DNA from: Candidatus Alcyoniella australis
GTDB lineage: Bacteria; Lernaellota; Lernaellaia; JAVCCG01; Alcyoniellaceae
Direction: 5' to 3'
Length of the DNA stretch: 26,034 nucleotides
NCBI GenBank assembly: GCA_030765605.1
Contig: JAVCCG010000127.1
Span: forward strand, 1 to 26,034
The translations under genes and the position numbers were made by a program. How positions within the stretch are numbered: position 1 is the first letter of the stretch; every line of letters starts with the position of its first letter. Under the pieces are notes generated by a model. The model had not been told where the DNA came from and searched no databases. It saw only the letters and a list, made by a program, of their open reading frames with translations. This document shows, piece after piece, positions 1 to 7,009 of the stretch.

Positions 1-106
1 CGTCGTCGTCGTCGTCGTCATCGTCGCCGCTGGAGCAGGCTACGACCAGGCTCAAGGACAGGACCAGGGCCAGCATGAGGCCCATCAGCCAAAACAGCTT
101 CTTCAT
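1..106 (-). CDS. Lipoprotein with poly-Asp linker, N-terminal fragment
   Basis: Only the first 35 codons are inside the window; the gene continues past base 1. It starts at ATG 106-104 with a good ribosome binding site (AAGGAG at 115-120, 8 nt upstream). The product begins with Met-Lys-Lys, a hydrophobic stretch of about 20 residues and a lipobox ending Val-Val-Ala-Cys, then Ser-Ser-Gly and an unbroken run of Asp to the window edge. This predicts an exported lipoprotein whose anchor is separated from its folded part by an acidic spacer. An Asp directly after the lipid-bearing Cys can cause inner-membrane retention in enterobacteria, but here Ser-Ser intervenes, so outer-membrane or surface location is the better guess. 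The folded domain is not visible and no function can be given. Confidence 0.75.
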   Translation of the reverse strand, partial: MKKLFWLMGLMLALVLSLSLVVACSSGDDDDDDDD

Positions 107-406
107 CTTTCCGACTCCTTTTGGTTTCTGTGGCTGTCGCTAAATGTTAGCCATTTGTTTATGGTTCCGTTTGACAGGAGATTAGAGAGACGATCTCAGG
201 GCACGATCCCTGCTACCCTCCTTTCAACTCTTCTCTCTGCCCCAGAAAACACGGCCTGGGCCGCTTATGAGCGTTCTATAACTCGTATTCCGATGCACTG
301 TCAAGCAAAAAGTATGCCCCCTGCACAGACAGTGAACCGGTAAGTGTTCCGATTAATATGGCTTTTCTTGACTTCAACGTTATGGCCCGTCTAAGCTCTG
401 CCCACG
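107..406. other. Intergenic region between divergent genes
   Basis: This 300-bp stretch separates the minus-strand lipoprotein from plus-strand der and must hold both promoters. A 62-codon TTG-initiated frame at 155-343 has no ribosome binding site and a low-complexity product, so it is not called. A short inverted repeat GCTAA-ATG-TTAGC lies at 139-151 and could be an operator. A possible promoter for der is TTGACT at 368-373 with TCTAAG at 390-395 (16-nt spacer), but it would give an almost leaderless transcript. Nothing else was recognised. Confidence 0.4.
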
Positions 407-1732
407 ATGTTACCTTTGATCGCAATTATCGGACGACCCAACGTGGGCAAGAGCCAGTTGTTCAATCGGCTGGTGCGCTCGCGCTCGGCGTTGGTCGAGG
501 ACATCCCCGGCGTCACCCGCGACCTGCGCTACGGTAAGGCCAGTTGGGAAGATCGCAGCTTCATGCTCGTGGACACCGGCGGATTCGACAGCACATCGGA
601 GGATCCGCTGATCGAGCAGGTCCGCCTTCAGCTGGAATTCGCCGTGTCCGAGGCCGACCGCATCCTGTTTCTGCTCGACGCCCGTCAGGGAATCAGCGCC
701 CTGGACGAGGAACTCGCCCTGTGGCTGCGTAAGATCGATAAACCGCTGTTCGTGGCCGCCAACAAGGTTGACGCTCCGTCCCTCGAACCGCTGTCCGCCG
801 AGTTCTACCGCCTGGGAGTCGACCACGTCTATCCGATCTCGGCCAAAGAACGCTACGGCTTGTCCGAGCTGATGGACGACCTGCTTGAGGGCGTACCCGA
901 GCAGGAGCAGGAACGGCCCCGCGAACGGGGGGCGGCGCGCGTGGCAGTGGTCGGTCGCCCCAACGTGGGCAAGTCCAGCCTGATCAACGCCCTGCTCGGT
1001 TCGCAGCGGATGATCGTCAGCGAGATCCCGGGAACGACCCGCGATTCGATTGACATCGAGGTGATACTCGGCGACGAGTCAATGACGTTGATCGACACCG
1101 CGGGCATCCGCCGTCGTCCCAAGGTCAAGGAAAAACTCGAGAAGTTCGCAGTAATCCAGGCGCTGCGCAGCCTGGAACGCACCGACCTGGCCTGCGTGGT
1201 GATCGACGCCAGCCAGCCGCTGAGCGAACAGGACGTGCGCATCGTCGGCTATGCCCACGAGCGCGGCCGCGGCCTGGTGCTGTTGCTCAACAAGTGGGAT
1301 CTGGTAACGGACAAGAAAAAAGCCCTGCGCGCGTTCGCCGACATGCGCGAGCTCAAGATGCCGTTCGCCGACTACGCGCCGATGGTAACCACCTCGGCCA
1401 CCCAGGCCAAAGGGCTGGACGAGCTGGTCAAGGCCGTCATCCGCACCCGCGTCAACCACGGCAAACGGCTGTCAACGCCGATCTGCAACAAAATCCTGGC
1501 CAATGCTCTGACAGAGCACCCTCCGCCGGCCAAAGGCGGCAGGGCGATCAACATGCTGTACATGGCCCAGACCTACGTGGCCCCGCCGACGTTCGCCGTG
1601 GTCTGCAACCGCCCCGAGGCCGTGCATTTCAGCTACCAACGCTATTTACAAAACCGCATCCGCCAATCCGAGGACTTCAGCGGCACCCCGATCTGGATCA
1701 AGTTCCGCCGTAAGGGGCACGGCAAGAAATAG
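407..1732 (+). CDS. der: Ribosome-assembly GTPase Der (EngA)
   Basis: The 441-residue product has the two consecutive GTPase domains that define Der, an essential factor for maturation of the large ribosomal subunit. Domain 1 shows the P-loop GRPNVGKS at 9-16, DTGG at 56-59 and NKVD at 119-122. Domain 2 shows GRPNVGKS at 183-190, DTAG at 230-233 and NKWD at 295-298. The C-terminal ~90 residues fit the KH-like RNA-binding domain. Length is normal for the family. The chosen ATG puts Met eight residues before the first P-loop, as in other Der proteins; no Shine-Dalgarno is visible in front of it, so initiation may be leaderless or SD-independent. It stands alone here, without operon partners, as a housekeeping gene. 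Confidence 0.97.
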   Translation: MLPLIAIIGRPNVGKSQLFNRLVRSRSALVEDIPGVTRDLRYGKASWEDRSFMLVDTGGFDSTSEDPLIEQVRLQLEFAVSEADRILFLLDARQGISALDEELALWLRKIDKPLFVAANKVDAPSLEPLSAEFYRLGVDHVYPISAKERYGLSELMDDLLEGVPEQEQERPRERGAARVAVVGRPNVGKSSLINALLGSQRMIVSEIPGTTRDSIDIEVILGDESMTLIDTAGIRRRPKVKEKLEKFAVIQALRSLERTDLACVVIDASQPLSEQDVRIVGYAHERGRGLVLLLNKWDLVTDKKKALRAFADMRELKMPFADYAPMVTTSATQAKGLDELVKAVIRTRVNHGKRLSTPICNKILANALTEHPPPAKGGRAINMLYMAQTYVAPPTFAVVCNRPEAVHFSYQRYLQNRIRQSEDFSGTPIWIKFRRKGHGKK

Positions 1733-1885
1733 CGCCCGTCCCTAAGCCAGCTCGAATTTCACACCCGATCGATCCCCAATCATTGCACGATACAGTGACC
1801 AATATCACCGGCCCCAGGTGTTTGGTATGTGATAAGATGTTTGTTTGCAACTGCTTGGAACAACCCAAGCACGGAGGAACTGCCG

Positions 1886-3274
1886 GTGACAATACGTAAT
1901 TGGGGATGGAGCCTATTGCTGGTGCTGTTTATCCCCGCATTGGCCCACTCACAATGCACCAACAACTGGGGCTATGCTGAGCCGACCCCCGAGCGCTTCT
2001 ACCGCGGCAACGCCGCCTACTATAACGGCAACGTCTACATTACAACCGGCGAGTTCGACGGCCGCGTCTACCACAACGACGTCTGGGTCTACGACGTGGG
2101 GCGCGATACCTGGGAGGAATCCGGGGCGAGCTACGACGCCACGGGCTGGACCAACGCCTGCATGGTGCAGTACCAGGCGCAGCTCTATGTGGTCGGCGGA
2201 TTCAGTGCCGGAGTCTACAGCGACGACCTGAAGATCTACGACATTGCCGCCGACACCTGGTCCGCGGGACCCGACCTTCCGTTCACCACCTCGGGCTCCT
2301 ACTGCGCGCTGATCGACGATCAGATCCACGTTGCCGGCGGCACGCCGAGCTATCAGTCGTCGCATGCGGTCTACGACATCTCCGAGGGCACCTGGGACGA
2401 CAGCGTTGCCGACCTGCCTAGCGGCCGGGCCTTCGGCCTGGGCGCCACGGACGGCGAGCTGTTCTATGTGATCTCCGGCCTGGTCGGACCGACCACCGAA
2501 TTCCTGGCCTACGACCCCTCCGAGGATACCTGGAGCGCGCTGCACGACCTGAACTCGGGCCGGATGTCTCCCGGTGGAGGGTTTGCCGAAGATCAGCTCT
2601 GGGTGTTCAACGGCGGAGGCCAGAACAACGACCCGTGGATCCCGCGTCCCAGCGCCGAGATCTACGACAGCGACGCGGACAGCTGGCAGTTCCTCCCCAC
2701 CACTCCCAGCGTGGAGCCGATCGCCCCGGCCTCGGCCTTCGTTCCCGAATACGGCGGTCTGTGGCTGCTGTTCGGCGGCACCTACGGCGGCAACGAATAC
2801 AACTACACCCAGGTCTATTCGTTCTGCTACGCGGCCCTCGAGGGGGTCGTCCCCACCGTCGGATACAACGGCTCCGACGCCGAGATCGCCATCAGCGGCT
2901 GGGGATTCGAGGCTGACGACGAGGTCTACCTGATTAACGATCTCGACCTGCGCAGCGACTTCTCCGAGGCAATAGTCGTTGCCGACGGCACAATCGAGGC
3001 CGTGGTCCCCCAGGGCGCGACCCCTGGCACCTACGACCTGGTGATCATCAGTTCCAGCGGCGAACAGGACGAACTGCTCAGCGCCTACCAGGTGATCGAG
3101 GGCAGCGCTGACGACGATGATGACGACGACGATGACGACTTGGATGACGACGACTTGGACGACGACGACAGCGCCGACGACGATGATCTGGACGACGACG
3201 ACCTCGACGATGACGACGATGATGACCACGTCAGCGCCGGTGACGACGATGACGACGCCGGCTGCTGTGGATAA
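1886..3274 (+). CDS. Secreted kelch/TIG protein with Asp-rich, Cys-ended tail
   Basis: The start is set at GTG 1886 because GGAGG lies at 1873-1877, 8 nt upstream, and the product then begins with a clean signal peptide ending near Ala-His-Ser-Gln; the frame is open further upstream but has no such signals. The 462-residue product has about six kelch units (roughly residues 30-320; Gly-Gly or similar pairs followed by a Tyr-Asp...Trp pattern), predicting a beta-propeller. A TIG/IPT-like Ig domain follows (about 322-405), then a ~55-residue tail of Asp runs broken by Leu, Ser-Ala and His-Val, ending Ala-Gly-Cys-Cys-Gly. It is paralogous to the minus-strand kelch gene at 4264-5877, sharing cysteines in equivalent blades. 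The likely role is a cell-surface or secreted binding protein; the ligand is unknown. Confidence 0.85.
   Translation: MTIRNWGWSLLLVLFIPALAHSQCTNNWGYAEPTPERFYRGNAAYYNGNVYITTGEFDGRVYHNDVWVYDVGRDTWEESGASYDATGWTNACMVQYQAQLYVVGGFSAGVYSDDLKIYDIAADTWSAGPDLPFTTSGSYCALIDDQIHVAGGTPSYQSSHAVYDISEGTWDDSVADLPSGRAFGLGATDGELFYVISGLVGPTTEFLAYDPSEDTWSALHDLNSGRMSPGGGFAEDQLWVFNGGGQNNDPWIPRPSAEIYDSDADSWQFLPTTPSVEPIAPASAFVPEYGGLWLLFGGTYGGNEYNYTQVYSFCYAALEGVVPTVGYNGSDAEIAISGWGFEADDEVYLINDLDLRSDFSEAIVVADGTIEAVVPQGATPGTYDLVIISSSGEQDELLSAYQVIEGSADDDDDDDDDDLDDDDLDDDDSADDDDLDDDDLDDDDDDDHVSAGDDDDDAGCCG
3110..3257 (+). repeat. Asp-codon tract (DDDDL-like units)
   Basis: A nearly continuous run of GAC and GAT codons at the 3' end of the kelch gene encodes runs of Asp punctuated by Leu, giving repeated Asp-Asp-Asp-Asp-Leu units. 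GAC and GAT are mixed irregularly, so the protein composition seems selected rather than being a pure triplet repeat grown by slippage. The same type of tract opens the lipoprotein at 1-30 and ends the kelch gene around 4312-4362, both on the minus strand. Confidence 0.85.
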
Positions 3275-3285
3275 GGCGGGAAGGT

Positions 3286-3307
3286 AAAGATCGATAAATC
3301 GATCTTT
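3286..3307. terminator. Hairpin after kelch gene, probable terminator
   Basis: AAAGATCGAT at 3286-3295 pairs perfectly with ATCGATCTTT at 3298-3307. The stem starts with A-tract and ends with T-tract, so it can act in either direction. It lies 11 nt after the stop of the plus-strand kelch gene, between convergent genes. Confidence 0.6.
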
Positions 3308-3316
3308 GTGTGTAAG

Positions 3317-3352
3317 GCTCGCCTGGGGCACCTTTGAGGTGCCGCCGCGAGC
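3317..3352. terminator. Second, GC-rich two-part hairpin between convergent genes
   Basis: The outer arms GCTCGC (3317-3322) and GCGAGC (3347-3352) enclose an inner perfect stem GGCACCT (3327-3333) / AGGTGCC (3337-3343) with a TTG loop. This strong two-tier structure has no U-tract on either side. It sits between the stop of the plus-strand kelch gene and the stop of the minus-strand lipoprotein gene, so it may back up termination or protect mRNA 3' ends. Confidence 0.5.
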
Positions 3353-3427
3353 AGCAACAGCAATTGCAGCAGGCGGCGGGCGGCGGGCGGCCGATCAGCG
3401 ACCCTGGATGCGGGTCGGTATAGTCCG

Positions 3428-4006
3428 CTAGTCCAGCGGCACGAACGTCACGGTGATCGTGAAGGTCAGCTTGACGTTCATCGAGACCGTGGCCTCTTCG
3501 GGCGCGAACTGGCCGCAGACCACGAACACGCCTTCGAGATCGCCCAGAAGTCCGTTGATGATGTTTTCACCGTCGTTGAGGAAAATCAGGTCGGTGGCCG
3601 CAACGTTCTGGGCTGCGGAAATGTTGTCGGTCTTGGCGAAGGCCATGCTCTCGTCGGTCAGGTCGTCCAGCGTGGTCCCATCGTCGCCGGTGTAGAACGT
3701 CAACACGCCGTCCGCCGAGTTGGCGTTGTCGCTGACCTCGTAGGTCGCCACGCTGAGCTCAACGCTCTCGATGTGCCCCTCGACCTCGTCCCAGCCGGGC
3801 AGCTCGCCGAGCAGCGAGGTGAAGTTATAGGCCGGCAGACAGATGCCGGTCTCGCCACCAAGGTCGACCAGCGGCAGGTCGAAGTCCACGCTGAAGTCCT
3901 TCTCCTGCTTGGTCGCATCGTTGACCGAATCCTTGGCTTCGTCACAGGCCGCGATCAACAGGCCCAGACACAGGACCAGGGCCAAGATCAATGTATATCT
4001 ACGCAT
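3428..4006 (-). CDS. Putative small lipoprotein of unknown function
   Basis: The gene starts at ATG 4006-4004 with AAAGGAG at 4012-4018, 5 nt upstream. The 192-residue product has an N-terminal Arg-Arg, a hydrophobic core and a lipobox Ile-Ala-Ala-Cys with Cys21. The mature part is acidic, with alternating hydrophobic segments that suggest an all-beta fold, and ends in a Thr/Val-rich strand (residues ~175-192). Only two further Cys residues (near 56 and 163) are present and could form one disulfide. It does not match a family I recognise. It lies between two inverted kelch paralogues and directly downstream of a palindromic repeat element, so its transcription may depend on a promoter within or beyond that element. 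Confidence 0.75.
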   Translation of the reverse strand: MRRYTLILALVLCLGLLIAACDEAKDSVNDATKQEKDFSVDFDLPLVDLGGETGICLPAYNFTSLLGELPGWDEVEGHIESVELSVATYEVSDNANSADGVLTFYTGDDGTTLDDLTDESMAFAKTDNISAAQNVAATDLIFLNDGENIINGLLGDLEGVFVVCGQFAPEEATVSMNVKLTFTITVTFVPLD

Positions 4007-4022
4007 GAGTGCTCCTTTGCTT

Positions 4023-4202
4023 GCCCGGATTATTCATGAAGCTTCTACTGCGGCGCACAATCTGCTCACAACAACTGCGTCATCCTCGCCGATCCGTCCT
4101 CGACGTACCACAGCGGGTACGCCTGCGGAGTATCGACTCGGCTTTCTAGTTCTTGCGGCATCTTGCACGCCTCGCTAACGAACCCTCATGAATAATCCAG
4201 GC
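4023..4202. mobile_element. MITE-like 180-bp imperfect palindrome
   Basis: The ends are inverted repeats of 17 bp with one mismatch: GCCCGGATTATTCATGA at 4023-4039 and the complement of GCCTGGATTATTCATGA at 4186-4202. Partial complementarity continues inward for about 15 more bases, and a 6-bp hairpin (CGTACC 4104-4109 / GGTACG 4116-4121) lies exactly at the centre. GCTT occurs on both sides (4019-4022 and 4201-4204) and could be a short target duplication. No coding capacity is evident. The element occupies the leader of the lipoprotein gene, ending only 4 nt from its Shine-Dalgarno. It could be a non-autonomous transposon or a REP/BIME-like repeat; no transposase is in the window. Confidence 0.6.
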
Positions 4203-4263
4203 TTGGTATTTATTTATCAACCGGTTAATTCTATCAGCCGCCGCAGCAGGCTAACAACTCATA

Positions 4264-5877
4264 TCAGCAACCGCAGCTCTCGTCGTCATCTTTCGACATT
4301 CCGGGATCGGCGATGTCGTCGTCCTCCGGATCGCCGTCGTCATCGTCGTCCTCGTCAGTGTCGTCGCCTGTGGGCAGGCACTTGTCGAGCCCCTCGTCGC
4401 AACGCTGATCCGCGGCGCAGGGGTCGCCCGCGTGATCGGCGCAACTGCCGGAGAGGCACAAGTCCGAGCCGTTGCAGAACAGCTCATCGTCGCAAGCCAC
4501 GCCGTCGTTGAACGACCAGTCGAAGCGCGCGCGCGTCGGATCGCAGAGCAGGCAGAGGTTGGTGGGGTGAGTCTGGCCGACATCGATACATTGCTCGCCG
4601 ATCAAGCAGCCGCAGACGGTCAGGGCGTCCTCAATGCGAGCGCTCTCGCCGCTGGAGCTTTGGACCACCAGATCGTAGAGCCCGACGCGGGCAAACGCGC
4701 CGACGCTGCCGGTGATAGTACGCGCGTCCGGGACTTGCAGGTCGCTCAGGCTCTCGATCCAGTCGTCGTCCTCGAGATAGGCTGTGTCATAGCGCTCGAA
4801 GCCCCAGCCATCGATGGTCAGCTCGGTCGGTGCTCCATTGACCGCCAGCGAAGGCGAGACCGACTCAAGCTGAGCCACGCACAGGTTGAGGATCTGCGTC
4901 TCGTTGCGCTCGTGGTCGATCTGGGTCCCGCCGAACACGTAGAGCGCTCCGCCGTGGCGGCCGGGCACAACGGCGCTGGCCGACGCGGTCACGGGCACCA
5001 GCGGTGCGCTGAGCGTCTCCCAGTGATTCGCACCGATGCGGTAGCGTTCCGAGCCGGTCAGCGGGTCCCACCAATCGGGCACGCCGTGTACAACGTCGCC
5101 GCCGCTGACCGCCCACAGCGTTGATCCTGCATATCCGCCCGCGGGCGACATTCGCGCGTCGCCCATCCGGTCGAGCTCGGCCCAGATCTGGAGTTGCGGA
5201 TCGTAGGCGTAGCTGCGGTCGTCGCTGTCGGAGCCGAACACGTAGAAGCGCTCGCCGTCCGTGGCTCCCAATCCGTAGGCGCGCGCCGTGGGCAGATCGG
5301 CCGTTCCGCTGTCCCAGGAGTTGGTTGCGATGTCGTATGCCGCATGATGCTTGTGCATCGAGTACGGCGCGTCGGAGCCGCCGGCCAGGTAGACCTTGCC
5401 GTCGATCTGCGCGCAGTACGATCCCGAGGCGAGGAATGGAACGTCGGCGCCCATGGTCCAGGTGTTGCCGGCGATGTTGTAGATCCGCGTGGCCTGCAGG
5501 AAAACCGTGCTGCTCTTCCAGCCGCCGAACATATAGACCTTGCCTTGGTAGGCCACGGCGCAGGTGTTCATCCAACCTTGCAGGTCGTAGGGCGCGCCCA
5601 GGGACCAGGTGTCGGAATCAACGTCGTAGATCCAGACGCGGTTTAAAAAACCGCCTTCGGCAAGCCCTCCGCCAACCAGGTAGATCTTGCCCTCAGAGTG
5701 GACCGCGCTGCTGCGGAAAATGCCTTGGGGCGTCTGATGGCCCAGGGTCCAGCCGTTGGAACAGGCCTGGCCCAGACACGGCGCAACACCACAGAAAAAG
5801 AACAGTCCCGCGCAAAGCGCAATCAACGTCGCACTGCGTATCAGTGTTGACCGGCCGACCTTGGAAAAAATCATCAT
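4264..5877 (-). CDS. Secreted kelch/TIG protein with Cys-rich module and acidic Cys-ended tail
   Basis: The 537-residue product starts with a basic then hydrophobic signal sequence ending near Cys-Leu-Gly-Gln-Ala. Six kelch units follow (about 45-340) and a TIG/IPT-like domain (about 341-420). A region with about 12 closely spaced cysteines (about 425-505) looks like the small disulfide-rich modules common in secreted myxobacterial proteins. The last ~30 residues are mainly Asp/Glu and end Glu-Ser-Cys-Gly-Cys. It is a clear paralogue of the protein encoded at 1886-3274: the Gly-Ser-Tyr-Cys-Ala and Leu-Gly-Ala-Thr-Asp-Gly-Glu blocks occur in the same blades. ATG 5877 and ATG 5874 are both possible starts and neither has a clear Shine-Dalgarno. 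The likely role is surface adhesion or binding; the ligand is unknown. Confidence 0.85.
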   Translation of the reverse strand: MMIFSKVGRSTLIRSATLIALCAGLFFFCGVAPCLGQACSNGWTLGHQTPQGIFRSSAVHSEGKIYLVGGGLAEGGFLNRVWIYDVDSDTWSLGAPYDLQGWMNTCAVAYQGKVYMFGGWKSSTVFLQATRIYNIAGNTWTMGADVPFLASGSYCAQIDGKVYLAGGSDAPYSMHKHHAAYDIATNSWDSGTADLPTARAYGLGATDGERFYVFGSDSDDRSYAYDPQLQIWAELDRMGDARMSPAGGYAGSTLWAVSGGDVVHGVPDWWDPLTGSERYRIGANHWETLSAPLVPVTASASAVVPGRHGGALYVFGGTQIDHERNETQILNLCVAQLESVSPSLAVNGAPTELTIDGWGFERYDTAYLEDDDWIESLSDLQVPDARTITGSVGAFARVGLYDLVVQSSSGESARIEDALTVCGCLIGEQCIDVGQTHPTNLCLLCDPTRARFDWSFNDGVACDDELFCNGSDLCLSGSCADHAGDPCAADQRCDEGLDKCLPTGDDTDEDDDDDGDPEDDDIADPGMSKDDDESCGC

Positions 5878-5928
5878 TCGCCGCAGAATTTTACCAGAAA
5901 CCCACGCGGCCCGCCCGGATAATGCGGA

Positions 5929-6981
5929 CTATGGGCACGATCCACCATAGAGGTTTGGACCGCGATAACTCGCGCCGTCGAGGTAATTGTTGCCCACGCC
6001 TTTGAAACACAACAGCGTGCCCGAACCGTTGTCGCGCAACACTCCAAGGTGGAACTCGTTGCCGAATACCAGGTTGGAGCGGGAAAGCGCCGGGCTGCCC
6101 TTCTCGATTCGCAGCACCTCGATCCGCTCGGATTCGCCGACGCGAATCAGGGTCGGCTCCTCAATAGCGTAGCGCAGGGGTTCGATGCCGGCCAGCTCCT
6201 GTAACTTATCCGCGGTGCGGATCACGTTGCCGGTGAACACGTTGTGCGATGAGCCCTGGATGTGGCTGCCCGACTTGGCCCCGAGATCCAGGGTGTTGTG
6301 CTGAATCACGTTGTAGTTCGAGGCCACCAGCCAGATCGCGTTGCAGCCGTCCTCGTTGCGGGTAACGATGGTGTTGTGCTCGACTAGGTTCCCGCCGCCG
6401 CCGTAGAGAATCAGGTTGGACTCCATCGAGTCGACAACGTCGCTGCGCGAGTCCACACGCCTGATCACCGAATCGAAACAGGCACGGCAGGCGATTCCCG
6501 AGGTCCGCGTCTGGCGCACGACCAGATCCTCGATCAGTATCCGGCGGTTGATCGCTCCAGGTCCGCCGCCGATGTCGACGTACATCTCGGCTACGTTCTC
6601 GATTCTGATTTGCCGCAACCGCAGGTCTTGGGCCGACCCGCCGGAGATACCGATCGTAAATTCTTCAAGCGCCAGTCCGCGCAGTTCCACATCGCTCAGC
6701 GGCCCGGCGAGCATCACGCCGGTCCCCTGGCCGTTGCCGCGGATCGTTACCCCCGTCGCGTCAACCTCGAACCCAGTCCCGCGCACGATCAGCACCCCGG
6801 GCTCGCCGCGATCCTCTATCAGATACGGTTCGTCCGAGGGACACAGCCGCACGTCCGACTCGATCAGCAGATCGTCGCGCGGCATAACGCAGGACGCGCC
6901 CTCGGGCTCGAGCGCCGCGACCAGGGCGCAGCACCACACCGCGGGTATAACAAGCGAGAGCAGCGCAGCAGTTTGACGCAT
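5929..6981 (-). CDS. Secreted right-handed beta-helix (PbH1-repeat) protein
   Basis: The 350-residue product has an N-terminal signal peptide (about 1-23) and then short repeats with the rhythm of parallel beta-helix proteins: Val-Thr-Ile-Arg-Gly-Asn-Gly near 80, and Asn-rich turns such as Asn-Leu-Val-Glu-His-Asn, Asn-Val-Ile-Gln-His-Asn and Asn-Val-Phe-Thr-Gly-Asn around 200-260. These resemble NosD/periplasmic copper-binding-type and pectate-lyase-like PbH1 repeats. Six or so cysteines suggest extracytoplasmic disulfides. No catalytic residues were identified, so it may be a polysaccharide-binding or -cleaving protein, or purely structural. It begins 28 nt after the stop of the receiver-DUF4388 gene on the same strand and is probably cotranscribed; no strong ribosome binding site is seen. 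Confidence 0.75.
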   Translation of the reverse strand: MRQTAALLSLVIPAVWCCALVAALEPEGASCVMPRDDLLIESDVRLCPSDEPYLIEDRGEPGVLIVRGTGFEVDATGVTIRGNGQGTGVMLAGPLSDVELRGLALEEFTIGISGGSAQDLRLRQIRIENVAEMYVDIGGGPGAINRRILIEDLVVRQTRTSGIACRACFDSVIRRVDSRSDVVDSMESNLILYGGGGNLVEHNTIVTRNEDGCNAIWLVASNYNVIQHNTLDLGAKSGSHIQGSSHNVFTGNVIRTADKLQELAGIEPLRYAIEEPTLIRVGESERIEVLRIEKGSPALSRSNLVFGNEFHLGVLRDNGSGTLLCFKGVGNNYLDGASYRGPNLYGGSCP

Positions 6982-7009
6982 GATTTACGACCCAAGGCGG
7001 ATCAAGTGC

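Noticed and set aside
155-343. 62-codon TTG-initiated plus-strand frame
   Set aside because: No Shine-Dalgarno, no domain, and it occupies the divergent promoter region upstream of der.
1801-1885. Promoter of the plus-strand kelch gene
   Set aside because: TAAGAT at 1833-1838 is a fair -10 but no matching -35 element lies at a suitable distance.
3110-3257. CRISPR-like or VNTR array
   Set aside because: There are no uniform repeats with unique spacers; it is an in-frame run of mixed Asp codons inside a gene.
1949-3331. Long minus-strand open frame opposite the kelch gene, Val/Ile-rich
   Set aside because: It is the antisense reading of the Asp-codon tract (GAC/GAT read as Val/Ile codons) and has no ribosome binding site or family pattern.
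5908-5925. Fifth copy of the GCCYGGATT motif (GCCCGGATAATGC)
   Set aside because: The match breaks after GGAT and the orientation relative to the nearby stop codon differs from the other copies.
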